A stretch of DNA of 64,000 nt from Bacteroidales bacterium (GTDB lineage: Bacteria; Bacteroidota; Bacteroidia; Bacteroidales; UBA932), in assembly GCA_023667095.1 (NCBI GenBank), contig JAMPAT010000008.1, forward strand, positions 62,001 through 126,000. The letters run 5' to 3'. Below, piece after piece: positions 8,934 through 17,984 of this stretch. The position numbers were made by a program, and so were the translations under genes. A model generated the notes under the pieces. The model did not search any database and was not told where the DNA came from. It worked only from the letters and a program-made list of their open reading frames with translations. Each line of letters opens with the position of its first letter. Positions within the stretch are counted from its first letter, which is position 1.

Positions 8934-10841
8934 ATGCATAGCTTAATTATGAATTTATTAGATAAACTTTTTGCATTGCCTATAGAATTGGCGGAAAAGG
9001 GCACGAATTATTTGTTTGGGCTTAACGGTTGCGAATTGAATTTAGATTTAGCATACGAGTATTTTTTTCGAGCTGCTAAGAAAGGGAATACAAATGCGAA
9101 GAATACGCTGGAGTTGTTTTTCGCACCCGGTCAGCCCGAACTATGTGATGAAATGAAGGTTGGGTTTAATGCTTTTAGAAAGCTTAGATTGGCGGTTGAG
9201 GATGGTGACCCTTCAGCCTGTTTCCTGTACGGAGTCGTAAGGCTCACCGATGACACCGATGATTATATGTATCAGAAAGGGCTCAATTGGGTTAAGCTCT
9301 CCGCTGAAAAAAGTTATGCTCCGGCTATGTATGCCTATGGTTGTGAACTTCTGAAAGGGCAAAGAATTCCTAAGAATACGGCTTTAGGGATGAATTACAT
9401 CAAGAAGGCCGCTGAACAGAATGAAATCAAAGCGATAAAACTTTTGTACTCAATAGGTGAGGAAGTATTAGCTTTGAGGCACATCAACAGGTTAGTTGGC
9501 GAAAATAATCCGGAGGCCATCCATTTATTAGCGCAGGTAAAACTTTCAGAGGGAAATAATACTGATGCAATCTTGCTTATGGAACGTGCGGCCTCTCTTG
9601 GTGATAAAGATGCGATGTTTAATATCGCCACTATCTATGACAATGGTGAAATTTGTGACAAGGATCCTCATAAAGCTGCTATGTGGTACAAACGAGCAGC
9701 TGAATTAGGGGATGCTCAATCGATGGATAATCTCGGTTTGCTTTTAGAAAAAGGCCCAGAAGACGTCCGTAATGAGAAGGCAGCTTTTGAATGGTATGTA
9801 AAGGCGGCAGAGAATGGACTAATCGGGGCATGGAATGATGTTGCAACCTGTTATAAACGAGGTGTAGGAGTTCCCCAATCTTTTGAAAAAGCTAAGGATT
9901 ACTATACGAAAGCTATCGAGTCCGATAAACCGGGGATAGCCTACTATAACCTTTTCCTACTATATACTGATGGGATAGCCACTCTTTCAAATACAAAAGA
10001 AGCGTTGCCGTGGCTACGCAAAGCAGCTGATATGGGAGTAGCTGAGGCTTGTTGGCATTTGGGAATGCATTACAAGATTGGTATTGGCGTAGAACAAGAC
10101 TTAAATCAAGCTTTTCATTGGTTCAACATTGCAGCTGAAAAAGAACATCCAAATGCGATGTATGAAATAGGTCAAATGTGTTTAGGCGGAATTGCCGTTG
10201 AGCAAAATTATAAGAAAGTGTATGAGTATCTATTAAAAGCGTCAAATTATTTACCTGAAGCAATGGGGCGATTGGGCCATTGCTATTCAAATGGATTAGG
10301 TTGTCAACAAGATTATTCGAAGGCTTTTGAATGTTATACCATAGCCGCTAATGCAGGAAATCCTAAGGCTCAGTATGATTTAGGCGTTTGTTATCGCCGT
10401 GGAGAAGGAGTGCGACAAGATTTCTCAAAAGCAATCGAATTGTATGAGAAAGCAATCGAACATGGACATACAAGAGCAATGGTAAATTACGCTATCCTGT
10501 TAGACAATGGCATCGGAGTAGAGAAAGATTATAAAAAAGCTTTTGAATTGTATAAGAATGCTGCCGAGGCTGATAACTATCAGGCTCAATTCTGTCTTGG
10601 AGATATGTATTTCCAAGGACGATATGTGCCCCAAGACTATTCCGAGGCTATCAGATGGTTTACTTTGGCCGCTCAAAAAGGCGAACCAGATTCAATATTT
10701 CATATAGCAATATGTTATGCCGAAGGATTAGGCGTTGAGAGGGATATTGAACAAGCTATCAGATTATTTTATGAGGCTGCTGACTTAGGTTGGCAACCTG
10801 CTATTGATGTAATACAGCAAAATAGAATACCACGACCATAA
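8934..10841 (+). CDS. Sel1-repeat protein, 635 residues
   Basis: Almost the whole protein consists of Sel1-like repeats of about 36 residues, at least twelve of them, each with patterns such as AAExGxxxAxxxLGxxYxxGxGVxxD. It is a helical solenoid used for protein-protein contacts in the wider family. There is no clear signal peptide, so it is probably cytosolic. ATG 8934 (MHSLIMNLL) and ATG 8949 (MNLLDKLF) are both possible starts; neither has a strong ribosome site. It precedes the TPR lipoprotein gene by 4 bases, and both lie between the 78-bp repeats, which suggests they arrived together. Their composition is AT-rich like the surrounding block. Confidence 0.85.
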   Translation: MHSLIMNLLDKLFALPIELAEKGTNYLFGLNGCELNLDLAYEYFFRAAKKGNTNAKNTLELFFAPGQPELCDEMKVGFNAFRKLRLAVEDGDPSACFLYGVVRLTDDTDDYMYQKGLNWVKLSAEKSYAPAMYAYGCELLKGQRIPKNTALGMNYIKKAAEQNEIKAIKLLYSIGEEVLALRHINRLVGENNPEAIHLLAQVKLSEGNNTDAILLMERAASLGDKDAMFNIATIYDNGEICDKDPHKAAMWYKRAAELGDAQSMDNLGLLLEKGPEDVRNEKAAFEWYVKAAENGLIGAWNDVATCYKRGVGVPQSFEKAKDYYTKAIESDKPGIAYYNLFLLYTDGIATLSNTKEALPWLRKAADMGVAEACWHLGMHYKIGIGVEQDLNQAFHWFNIAAEKEHPNAMYEIGQMCLGGIAVEQNYKKVYEYLLKASNYLPEAMGRLGHCYSNGLGCQQDYSKAFECYTIAANAGNPKAQYDLGVCYRRGEGVRQDFSKAIELYEKAIEHGHTRAMVNYAILLDNGIGVEKDYKKAFELYKNAAEADNYQAQFCLGDMYFQGRYVPQDYSEAIRWFTLAAQKGEPDSIFHIAICYAEGLGVERDIEQAIRLFYEAADLGWQPAIDVIQQNRIPRP

Positions 10842-10845
10842 GCGT

Positions 10846-11808
10846 ATGAAAAATATATTATATATAACAGTAGTTTTAGCTAGTGCCTTTTTGTTTTATT
10901 CTTGTAAGAGTAATGAGAGTTTGACATCAGAATTGTTGCCCCAAATTTCTGAGGCCTATAAAGTCGGAGACTGGGAGAAAGTAATATTGTTGACAGACTC
11001 GTTACGTAATAATGGGATATCATATACAAAATACATCGGATGGACAGGTGTTGATATTCCGTATTGCGAGGCTTTAATCTCAACAGGCAATGCAAATAAA
11101 GCTATAGCAGAAATTAAGAATCATATAACAAACATAAATCCAAAGGATTATTATGCTTATCATACGCTTGGGGTTGCTTATTGCGCATTAAAGGATACCT
11201 TAAAGGCGATAGAAGCATATAATAATTCTCTTAAGATCAACCCTGGCTACGCACGTCCATATATTCATCTTGATCATATATATGCTAAAACTGATATAGC
11301 AAACTGTAAGGATAATTATTCAATAGCAATACAATTATTAGGGAATCGTGGAATGTTCGATGATGTTCTTAAATTAGGATTTGAATCTTTGGAAGTGGAT
11401 AGTATAAACCCCATAATTTTGAAATATATGGGAGACGCTTGTTTTGCTAAAGATGGTTTGCAAAATGCAAAAACTCTTTATGGTAGAGTCCTTGGAGATG
11501 CGGCTGAAAATGGATCAACAGTTCCTCAAGTGTTCTTTGAGTCTGATTATCAGCTTGCCCTTATCAACTATATCGAAGGCAGCTTTCAAGAATCGTATAC
11601 TCTTCTTGACGTAATATATGCAAATGAAAAAGGGTTTCCAAAATCGCCAAATAGTATTATATTCTGTGCCTATATACTTGGAGCAGCAGTTACACATCAA
11701 ATGAATGAACCAATAGTTTCTAATAAACTCATGGAATTGGCTAATGAAATAGACTCAAAAGCAACTAAGGATCATTACGATTATTTCCTCTCCATACATA
11801 AGCATTAG
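10846..11808 (+). CDS. TPR-containing lipoprotein
   Basis: The 320-residue protein begins with a lipoprotein signal (MKNILYITVVLASAFLFYSC; the lipobox Cys is residue 20). Tetratricopeptide repeats follow, most clearly around residues 97-140 (YYAYHTLGVAYCALKD and AIEAYNNSLKINPGYARPY), with weaker repeats after that. It would be anchored in an envelope membrane facing the periplasm. It is coupled to the Sel1 gene (4-base gap) and shares its bracketed segment. It may act as a scaffold; no enzyme motif is seen. Confidence 0.8.
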   Translation: MKNILYITVVLASAFLFYSCKSNESLTSELLPQISEAYKVGDWEKVILLTDSLRNNGISYTKYIGWTGVDIPYCEALISTGNANKAIAEIKNHITNINPKDYYAYHTLGVAYCALKDTLKAIEAYNNSLKINPGYARPYIHLDHIYAKTDIANCKDNYSIAIQLLGNRGMFDDVLKLGFESLEVDSINPIILKYMGDACFAKDGLQNAKTLYGRVLGDAAENGSTVPQVFFESDYQLALINYIEGSFQESYTLLDVIYANEKGFPKSPNSIIFCAYILGAAVTHQMNEPIVSNKLMELANEIDSKATKDHYDYFLSIHKH

Positions 11809-11860
11809 ATAATCCATCAGTCGAGTATTTTTATTCAATAATGTATTATTCAAATAAGTG

Positions 11861-12013
11861 ATGACAAAGCGGAAGATTCTGATATATTGTTTGGCTATCA
11901 TTGGTTTAATATGTATGATTATGACATATTGTGATATTAAAGTCGGTAGTGTTTCATTCAGTGTGTCTGAAGACTCTATACAGAAAACACTACCCGTGCA
12001 AGGGGATATTTAG
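11861..12013 (+). pseudogene. Short 50-residue ORF, probably a truncated lipoprotein-like gene
   Basis: ATG 11861 opens 50 codons: a basic start, a hydrophobic helix (ILIYCLAIIGLICMIMTYC) and a short polar part that stops at TAG 12011-12013, inside the right copy of the 78-bp repeat. The stretch VSFSVSEDSIQKTLP looks like the beginning of a folded domain that is then cut off. This fits the N-terminus of a small envelope protein truncated by the duplication. It could instead be a genuine small membrane peptide. Confidence 0.4.
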
Positions 12014-12083
12014 AATAAAATTACCGAGAATTTAATATAGAAGAGATTGACATATTGGCCTATAGTTGCATCTTTCCGTCAGA
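12006..12083 (+). repeat. 78-bp perfect direct repeat, right copy
   Basis: This copy is identical base for base to 8830-8907. The sequences diverge immediately after the shared GTCAGA at the right end. Confidence 0.95.
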
Positions 12084-12272
12084 TTTATTGATAGTAAGAC
12101 TGTTTGCAGTTTACCTTTTGTAACTTTTGGCATTAACAGATAAGAGTAACCGGACCACATTTCGGATTTGGAGAGATTGAATATGAACGAGATAATTGTT
12201 ACTGAAGAAGTTTTAAAATAATATGACCTACTATACAATAATTTGTTGATTTTTACTAAATTTTGATAACTG
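12084..12272 (+). other. Non-coding gap with decayed coding pieces
   Basis: There is no intact gene between the right repeat and the M48 gene. Short protein-like pieces are broken by stops in different frames, for example GPHFGFGEIEYERDN at about 12151-12200 and a C-terminal-looking piece ending at about 12220. An AT-rich stretch immediately before 12273 may hold a promoter, but no clear TAnnTTTG box was found. Confidence 0.4.
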
Positions 12273-14342
12273 ATGAACCATAAAAACAACATTGAACTGG
12301 CCGTGACCGGTGAGTTGGCGCGGATTGTATGTTTTGTACTGTACTATATTTCCCTGATTGTACTTGGGGGGGGAATATTGGCAGGGGCGTTATGGGCTGC
12401 ATGGCATCTGATACTGGATGTCTTGCCATTAATGCCCGTACGTATTATGTTACTGATTGCAATTGTGGCAGTGGGGCTTTGCATGTTGGCACTGATGCTG
12501 GGAATATATCTGCTCAAACCATTATTTTCATTTAGCAGGAATACAAAGGTTACAAGAGTAGAGGTGTTTGAGTCTGAGTGTCCTGAACTGTTTGCTATGA
12601 TCAAGGAAGTTGCTTCTGATGCGCAATGTACGATGCCCAAGCATATCTATCTGTCACAGGAAGTTAATGCCTGTGTCTTCTATGATACCAGTTTTTGGAG
12701 TATCTTTTTTCCGGTACGGAAAAATCTGGAGATAGGCCTTGGCCTTTTTGACGACATGAGCGTAGAAGAGTTGAAGTCAATTGTCGCCCATGAGTTCGGA
12801 CATTTCTCTCAAAACAGTATGAAGGTCGGCTCAACGGTATATGTTGTCAATACAATCCTGCATAACCTTATTTTTACCAATGATTTCTGGGGTAGGTGGC
12901 TTGACCGGTGGTGCATGTCTGATACGGGCAAGCTTCGCTATTTTGGTGAAGCTACCAGATGGTTGACAAACTTGATTAAACACTCAACAGTACGATGCTA
13001 CAGGTTTGTACAGAAGGGGTATCTGAAATTGTCCCGCTATATGGAGTATGATGCAGATGCCATTGCATGTCAATGTACAGGTACAGATGTATTTATTTCA
13101 GCGTTATGCAAGATTGAAGTTCTTTCCTACAAGAACAATCAGTGCAACAGGGTTCTTGAATCCTTTCTCCATAAGCAAAGGATTCCTTCCAATTATTTTG
13201 TAGCCAAGGCTATCTTCTATAGCCAGAAGGCAAGCAGATGGTATGGTGATCTTTCATTCGATGTTGAACTCAAGGAGCCGATACGCAGATTCAACGTAGA
13301 ACCACGCGTGAAGATAGAGGATGTCTGGGCTTCCCACCCTTCATTGGACGACAGGATTCAGAATGCATTGGCCTCAGGTGTGTTTTCCGATGCTTCAAAG
13401 AGGCCTGTCCCGGCCTGGACTCTGATTCCGCATGGCATTTCAGAAAAGGTGTCCGCATTGCTTCTGTCAATAGTGGAAAAGAATGCTACGGAGGAACTGA
13501 ACCGGATCTCTGATGAGGAATTTACAGAATGGCTATCCAATGAAATAAAAGAAAATTTCATGGATGAACGTCTTGTTCCGTTCTTTGGAAAAACTGTCCC
13601 AGAATTCGACCTGGATTTTCCGGAATCTGTTCCATCGGAATCCCCGTTTACGGAAGAAAATGCAATGTTGATTGAGGAAGTTATTGTAAGGGTTAATGAG
13701 TTTAAGCTTCTTGAGCGAGTCAAAGGAAAAGAGATTGATGCAGATGAGGTCCAGCTTGATGGAGTTGTCTATCGGCGTAAAAAGATACCTGTAGACAGAT
13801 TTAAGGAAGAACTGGATGTCCTGCATGAAAAAGTAGTAGGAATATATAAGGACATTTATGCCTATATCTGCAGTAGATGTGATGAAAACCTCAGGAATAT
13901 TTGTAGAAGTGCCTTTGGGGCCTTGTTCTATGCTCAAAATCTTGAATATAGGTTGCTTCCGCATCTTTTTGCACATAGGGATCGTCTGCTGAATGAACTG
14001 AACCAGAAGACAAGGCGTGAAGAAAATGAGTATAATGAATTGTGTTCCTTGCTTATGGATTATGAGCAACATTTGAAGGACTGCATCAGAACATTGGATT
14101 TGGACTCGATTGCAAAGACCATTGATGCCGGGGAATATATTGGTTATCTTAAAGAATATATAAAGACATACCACAATACAAACTACCGGATAGACTCGGA
14201 TGCCATAGATGAGATGTTCCGGATTACGGAAAATCTCTCCACCATTAAGGACGCTTTTCTCAATAGGGCTCTACGGGCAATCTATGAGATTACAAGAGCT
14301 ATCCTGGATAAAGAAAGCAATGGTAAAAAGTCAGAAAACTAA
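12273..14342 (+). CDS. M48-family membrane zinc metalloprotease
   Basis: Of 689 residues, the first 90 hold two or three membrane spans. The zinc motif HEFGH is at residues 173-177 in SIVAHEFGHFSQ, and the third ligand is probably the Glu of YMEYDADAIAC, the usual ExxxD arrangement of M48 (HtpX/Ste24-like) enzymes. These proteases cleave membrane or misfolded proteins at the cytosolic face. The C-terminal 350 residues are a long helical extension not found in HtpX. A run of eight G bases (12366-12373) lies in codons 32-34. It is followed 18 bases later by the Cys-cluster membrane protein and then RavA. Confidence 0.85.
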   Translation: MNHKNNIELAVTGELARIVCFVLYYISLIVLGGGILAGALWAAWHLILDVLPLMPVRIMLLIAIVAVGLCMLALMLGIYLLKPLFSFSRNTKVTRVEVFESECPELFAMIKEVASDAQCTMPKHIYLSQEVNACVFYDTSFWSIFFPVRKNLEIGLGLFDDMSVEELKSIVAHEFGHFSQNSMKVGSTVYVVNTILHNLIFTNDFWGRWLDRWCMSDTGKLRYFGEATRWLTNLIKHSTVRCYRFVQKGYLKLSRYMEYDADAIACQCTGTDVFISALCKIEVLSYKNNQCNRVLESFLHKQRIPSNYFVAKAIFYSQKASRWYGDLSFDVELKEPIRRFNVEPRVKIEDVWASHPSLDDRIQNALASGVFSDASKRPVPAWTLIPHGISEKVSALLLSIVEKNATEELNRISDEEFTEWLSNEIKENFMDERLVPFFGKTVPEFDLDFPESVPSESPFTEENAMLIEEVIVRVNEFKLLERVKGKEIDADEVQLDGVVYRRKKIPVDRFKEELDVLHEKVVGIYKDIYAYICSRCDENLRNICRSAFGALFYAQNLEYRLLPHLFAHRDRLLNELNQKTRREENEYNELCSLLMDYEQHLKDCIRTLDLDSIAKTIDAGEYIGYLKEYIKTYHNTNYRIDSDAIDEMFRITENLSTIKDAFLNRALRAIYEITRAILDKESNGKKSEN

Positions 14343-14360
14343 ACTTTAATCAAAATAATT

Positions 14361-14975
14361 ATGGTAAATTTCAAACAATGTTCGCTCTGTCAGAACAGGG
14401 CATTTGACAAGAATGTAGGTCTTCTTTGTGGCAAGACCGGGGCAAAGCCGTCGTTTGAAGATGGCGCATGCGGAGATTATCAGCCAGACCATTCGGAAGT
14501 CAGACGGCAGCTAGAGAAAGAGGCCAACGAATTAAAAAGCAAGAAAGAGATCGGGGGCTTTCTCGCCTTTTTCCTGTTCGGTGTGATTGGAGGGGGCATG
14601 ATGCTTTCTGTAATGACTTTGTTCTTTACACCAGGCATGTTATACGGAATCCTGTATTGCGCTCTTTTCCTACTGATTGGAGTTAAGACGATATTTGCCT
14701 TCATAAGGCTTAAGCCAAATGCAATGGCACTGGCCTATACCTACTGTGCTATGATGCTTGTCGATGACATTACTGTAGGTGTCATTGACTTTTGGTCGGG
14801 CATTGTAATCAGCAGACTGGTCTGGATTGTGATTTGCGTCTCATTCCTTACCTTCTCGGAAGACCTCAAATACAAGTTTCCTAAAGAGGAGAGGACCTGG
14901 AAATGGCTTGAGAAGATTGTCCTGCTGGTGCAGATCGTCCTGTCGGCTGCTGTAATTGTCTTGTATTCCGTTTAA
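14361..14975 (+). CDS. Membrane protein with N-terminal Cys cluster
   Basis: The 204-residue protein starts with a Cys-rich segment (C7, C10, C23, C37; CSLC then LLCGKTG) that could bind zinc. A charged helix follows (about 43-62), then probably five membrane spans between residues 63 and 204. No known family is recognised beyond the zinc-ribbon-like start. It lies between the M48 protease and RavA. Codons 14-34 of this gene are duplicated at 15032-15094. Confidence 0.65.
   Translation: MVNFKQCSLCQNRAFDKNVGLLCGKTGAKPSFEDGACGDYQPDHSEVRRQLEKEANELKSKKEIGGFLAFFLFGVIGGGMMLSVMTLFFTPGMLYGILYCALFLLIGVKTIFAFIRLKPNAMALAYTYCAMMLVDDITVGVIDFWSGIVISRLVWIVICVSFLTFSEDLKYKFPKEERTWKWLEKIVLLVQIVLSAAVIVLYSV
14401..14463 (+). 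repeat. 63-bp imperfect direct repeat, left copy (in Cys-cluster gene)
   Basis: Bases 14401-14463 match 15032-15094 at 57 of 63 positions by eye with no gaps. The segment encodes AFDKNVGLLCGKTGAK in the full gene. Confidence 0.9.
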
Positions 14976-14991
14976 TTGTGCTGTTAAGGCT

Positions 14992-15120
14992 ATGCGTTTC
15001 CACTCTGGAACTGTAGATGCCTTGTACTTGGCATTTGACAAGAAGACAGGTCTTCTTTGTGGCAAGACCGGGGCAAAGCTGCCGTTGGAAGATGTTGTCA
15101 AGGACATGAAAAACATTTAA
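14992..15120 (+). pseudogene. Short ORF carrying a duplicated Cys-cluster segment
   Basis: ATG 14992 to TAA 15120 gives 42 residues: a new start (MRFHSGTVDALYL), then a copy of the Cys-cluster segment (FDKKTGLLCGKTGAK), then a short unrelated end. Only one of the four cysteines is kept. It is most likely a partial gene duplication left between the Cys-cluster gene and RavA. The stop is 8 bases before the RavA ATG, so it could still act as a translated leader. Confidence 0.45.
15032..15094 (+). repeat. 63-bp imperfect direct repeat, right copy
   Basis: Second copy of 14401-14463, about 90 percent identical and in the same orientation, inside the short ORF before ravA. Confidence 0.9.
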
Positions 15121-15128
15121 CTAAAAAT

Positions 15129-16538
15129 ATGAGGGAAAGAATCCGCAATATTTTGTCGGCTATGGCTGTCGGTACATATGAGCGCGAGGAGGTTCTTGCA
15201 CTGAGCCTCCTCAGCGCCCTGTCCGGAGAAAGTATTTTCCTGCTCGGTTTACCGGGAGTGGGAAAATCAATGGTGGCACGTCGCTTGAAATTGGCATTCA
15301 AAGATGCGACGGTATTTGAATATCTTATGTCCCGTTTCTCAACACCGGATGAGATATTCGGCCGCCCAATCAGTATCTCCAAACTCAAGGATGCTGATTC
15401 TTACGAACGAGTCACAGCCGGTTATCTGCCGGAGGCCGAGGTGGTGTTTCTGGATGAGATATGGAAAGCCGGTCCAGCCATACAGAACTCATTGCTTACC
15501 GTACTGAACGAGAAGATTTTTCTCAACGGCAATAATGAAATGCACTTACCCATTAAAGGTGTAATCTCTGCCTCCAACGAACTGCCTGCCGAGAGAGAAG
15601 GACTTGAAGCATTGTGGGACCGGTTCCTTTTACGTTATGTAGTTGAGCCGTTGAAGCGCAAAGATTCATTTACACAGCTCATAGGCTGCGGCTCTAAAAT
15701 TGACTCTCCAATCATTGATAATCCTATTACAGAAGCAGATTTTCAAGGCATACAGGCAGGCATTCAGAGTGTATCCGTTCCAGGGCAAATTCTTGAGTTG
15801 CTTTGTACATTACGGGATTTACTGGGAAAGCGTGCGGAAAAGAAGAAAGACGATGAAGAACAGGACTATGAAGATATTCCTCCTGAGAAATTCTATATTT
15901 CAGACCGGCGCTGGAAGAAAGCTGTAGGAGTTTTAAGGGCATCTGCATTTCTCAATGGTCGGGATTCTCTTAATCTCAGCGATGTTTTTCTACTGAAACA
16001 TATGCTTTGGAATGAAGAACCCGTCATCAAGATTGTGGAGGTGATGATAGCTGAGGAGGTCATGAAAATTCTGTTCCGTGATTTGTTGAAGCAATTTAAG
16101 AGCTACAAAAGGCACGCTACAAAAGAATCGGCCGACAAGCGGCTGTATACTCCAGACAGAGAGCATTATGTCGTATTATGCGATGGCGAACATCTGAATT
16201 TGAAAATTGGTGACTACAACAAGATGAAAGATTCCGGCCAGATTTATTTTGGTTCGGAAATGTCAGATGGCAGTATATGCGTCAAAGAACGTGGCCAATT
16301 CACCATACAAGTTGTAAAAGAAGGATTTGTCTCTATCAACAGTTACAATTATCCCCTACGCACCAATGCAGATAAACAGCTGTCAGAGGATTTTCTTCAA
16401 GATTTTGGAGGTAATCTTGAACAGATAGCATTGGACATATACAAGGAAATTGATGAAAATCTTTTCTTAAATGGGTCTGAATGTAAGGAATTGGTATATC
16501 AATTCGTCAATATTTATAAAAAGAGAATTGAGGGATAG
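15129..16538 (+). CDS. ravA: RavA-like MoxR-family AAA+ ATPase
   Basis: The 469-residue protein follows E. coli RavA closely in its ATPase core: SLLSALSGESIFLLG, Walker A GLPGVGKS (residues 40-47), EYLMSRFSTPDEIFG, GYLPEAEVVFLDEIWKAGP with Walker B at about 104-110, sensor-like SASNELPAE, and SDRRWKKAVGVLRASAF. The C-terminal third is divergent, as expected for the discoidal region of RavA. ATG 15129 is chosen over the in-frame upstream codon at 15057, because that extension runs through the duplicated Cys-cluster segment and RavA homologs begin near MRERIRN. RavA works with the vWA partner ViaA, which follows here 6 bases downstream. In E. coli the pair is linked to respiratory complexes and membrane lipids. 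Confidence 0.9.
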   Translation: MRERIRNILSAMAVGTYEREEVLALSLLSALSGESIFLLGLPGVGKSMVARRLKLAFKDATVFEYLMSRFSTPDEIFGRPISISKLKDADSYERVTAGYLPEAEVVFLDEIWKAGPAIQNSLLTVLNEKIFLNGNNEMHLPIKGVISASNELPAEREGLEALWDRFLLRYVVEPLKRKDSFTQLIGCGSKIDSPIIDNPITEADFQGIQAGIQSVSVPGQILELLCTLRDLLGKRAEKKKDDEEQDYEDIPPEKFYISDRRWKKAVGVLRASAFLNGRDSLNLSDVFLLKHMLWNEEPVIKIVEVMIAEEVMKILFRDLLKQFKSYKRHATKESADKRLYTPDREHYVVLCDGEHLNLKIGDYNKMKDSGQIYFGSEMSDGSICVKERGQFTIQVVKEGFVSINSYNYPLRTNADKQLSEDFLQDFGGNLEQIALDIYKEIDENLFLNGSECKELVYQFVNIYKKRIEG

Positions 16539-16544
16539 GCGAAT

Positions 16545-17984
16545 ATGAAGAAGGCGCATCTGTCATACTTGAGAAGAGGCATAAGGCTTGCAATAAACCT
16601 GCAATCATCTGGCCGCATCTTGGAGATGATGTCGAATATGAGAGGCGGAAAAGCTCCTGTCTATGGATTGATACGTGACATAGTATCGGATGTACGTTAT
16701 TACGGTGTAACAGAACCTAATGATTTCTGGCTGAAATATTCCGAATATGCCATCGCTCATTTCATTGAGGCTTTGACTGATGAGGATTGGCAGAATGAAC
16801 TGATCCTCACCGGCAAGAAGGAGGATTTCCTGAATGAATGGTTTACCAATCATGCATTTTGTCTTAGTGAGGGGCAGGAAAAAGAGAAACTCTCAACTTT
16901 AGCCAATGGATTGGGGGGTAGTCAGGATATTGAGTATAAGGGAAAGATACAACAGGACCCCGGACCTGAATCACAGGGAGCAGAGAAGATTAATAACTGG
17001 GTGTATGACTGTACAGAAGGAACAGATGAAGATGATGATTCAAATCTTCCGGATGAATTGCTGGAATATAATGAAAACTCAAAAAAGAATTACAAGATTC
17101 AGCATCGGCGAGGTATGGCCAAACCCCGTAGTGCGGAGGCGGATTATCTCCGGGCTATTGACCATGACATAGTGAGACTTGCAGAAATGATCGGCCGTTC
17201 GGGAGCTGCTCCAGAAAATGAGACTGGACGGTTTTTAAGAAGCGGTAAAAGTGATATCGCCGGCATTACAATTGGCAATGACTTGAATTCTCTTTTGCCG
17301 TCAGAACTGGCTTTGCTTGCCGGACAGCAGACAGAAAACATCTTCTATAAGAAATACATCCAGAATCGTCTGCAGGTATTTGCGTCTGCATCTCATTCTG
17401 TGAAAGACGGGAAAGCCCAATGTGGCCCGATATTCATGTGTATTGACACGAGTGGCTCAATGCAAGGAGAGCCGGAGAAACTGGCAAAGACACTTGCACT
17501 TGCAATTGCTATCGTAGCTCAAAGGAAACACCGTCCGCTTGTAATCGTCAATTACTCCTGTAGCCTTTCATTTTTTGTGCTTCGCAACCTTAAATGCCAA
17601 AGACAGAAATTGCTGAAATTCCTTTCAAATTCCTACGATGGAGGAAACGATGAGAACCTCCTGTTCAATTTCATATTTCACGATTTGCCCAAGCTGCCAA
17701 AGTATAAAGCCCTGTCAAGATATTTTGAGGGAGATGATCTGGTGATCATCTCCGATTTTGAGTGGAGCCGCCTATCGCCAGAAACAAAGGCTATATTGGC
17801 TGAACAGCGTAAAAATGGGATGCGCTTCTACGGGCTAGGGATAAATGTTAGGGCAGGGATATATAGTGAATATGCTGATGACGGCTTCGGATTTTTTTAT
17901 GATTGTGACTGTCAATATTCGTATTCCAATTTTTCAGGACTGAAAGAAATAACCCCATTAAAAACTAATCGAAAAAGATTATGA
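16545..17984 (+). CDS. viaA: ViaA-like vWA-domain protein, RavA partner
   Basis: The 479-residue protein has a helical N-terminal region and a C-terminal vWA domain with an intact metal site: CIDTSGSM (residues 299-306), DGGNDENLL and VIISDFEW. The segment LLPSELALLAGQQTE just before it matches the LLPPELATLG region of E. coli ViaA. An acidic linker (about 157-172) is unusual. ViaA stimulates RavA ATPase activity and binds lipids in enterobacteria. The gene is 6 bases after ravA, and its stop overlaps the next start as ATGA. Confidence 0.88.
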   Translation: MKKAHLSYLRRGIRLAINLQSSGRILEMMSNMRGGKAPVYGLIRDIVSDVRYYGVTEPNDFWLKYSEYAIAHFIEALTDEDWQNELILTGKKEDFLNEWFTNHAFCLSEGQEKEKLSTLANGLGGSQDIEYKGKIQQDPGPESQGAEKINNWVYDCTEGTDEDDDSNLPDELLEYNENSKKNYKIQHRRGMAKPRSAEADYLRAIDHDIVRLAEMIGRSGAAPENETGRFLRSGKSDIAGITIGNDLNSLLPSELALLAGQQTENIFYKKYIQNRLQVFASASHSVKDGKAQCGPIFMCIDTSGSMQGEPEKLAKTLALAIAIVAQRKHRPLVIVNYSCSLSFFVLRNLKCQRQKLLKFLSNSYDGGNDENLLFNFIFHDLPKLPKYKALSRYFEGDDLVIISDFEWSRLSPETKAILAEQRKNGMRFYGLGINVRAGIYSEYADDGFGFFYDCDCQYSYSNFSGLKEITPLKTNRKRL

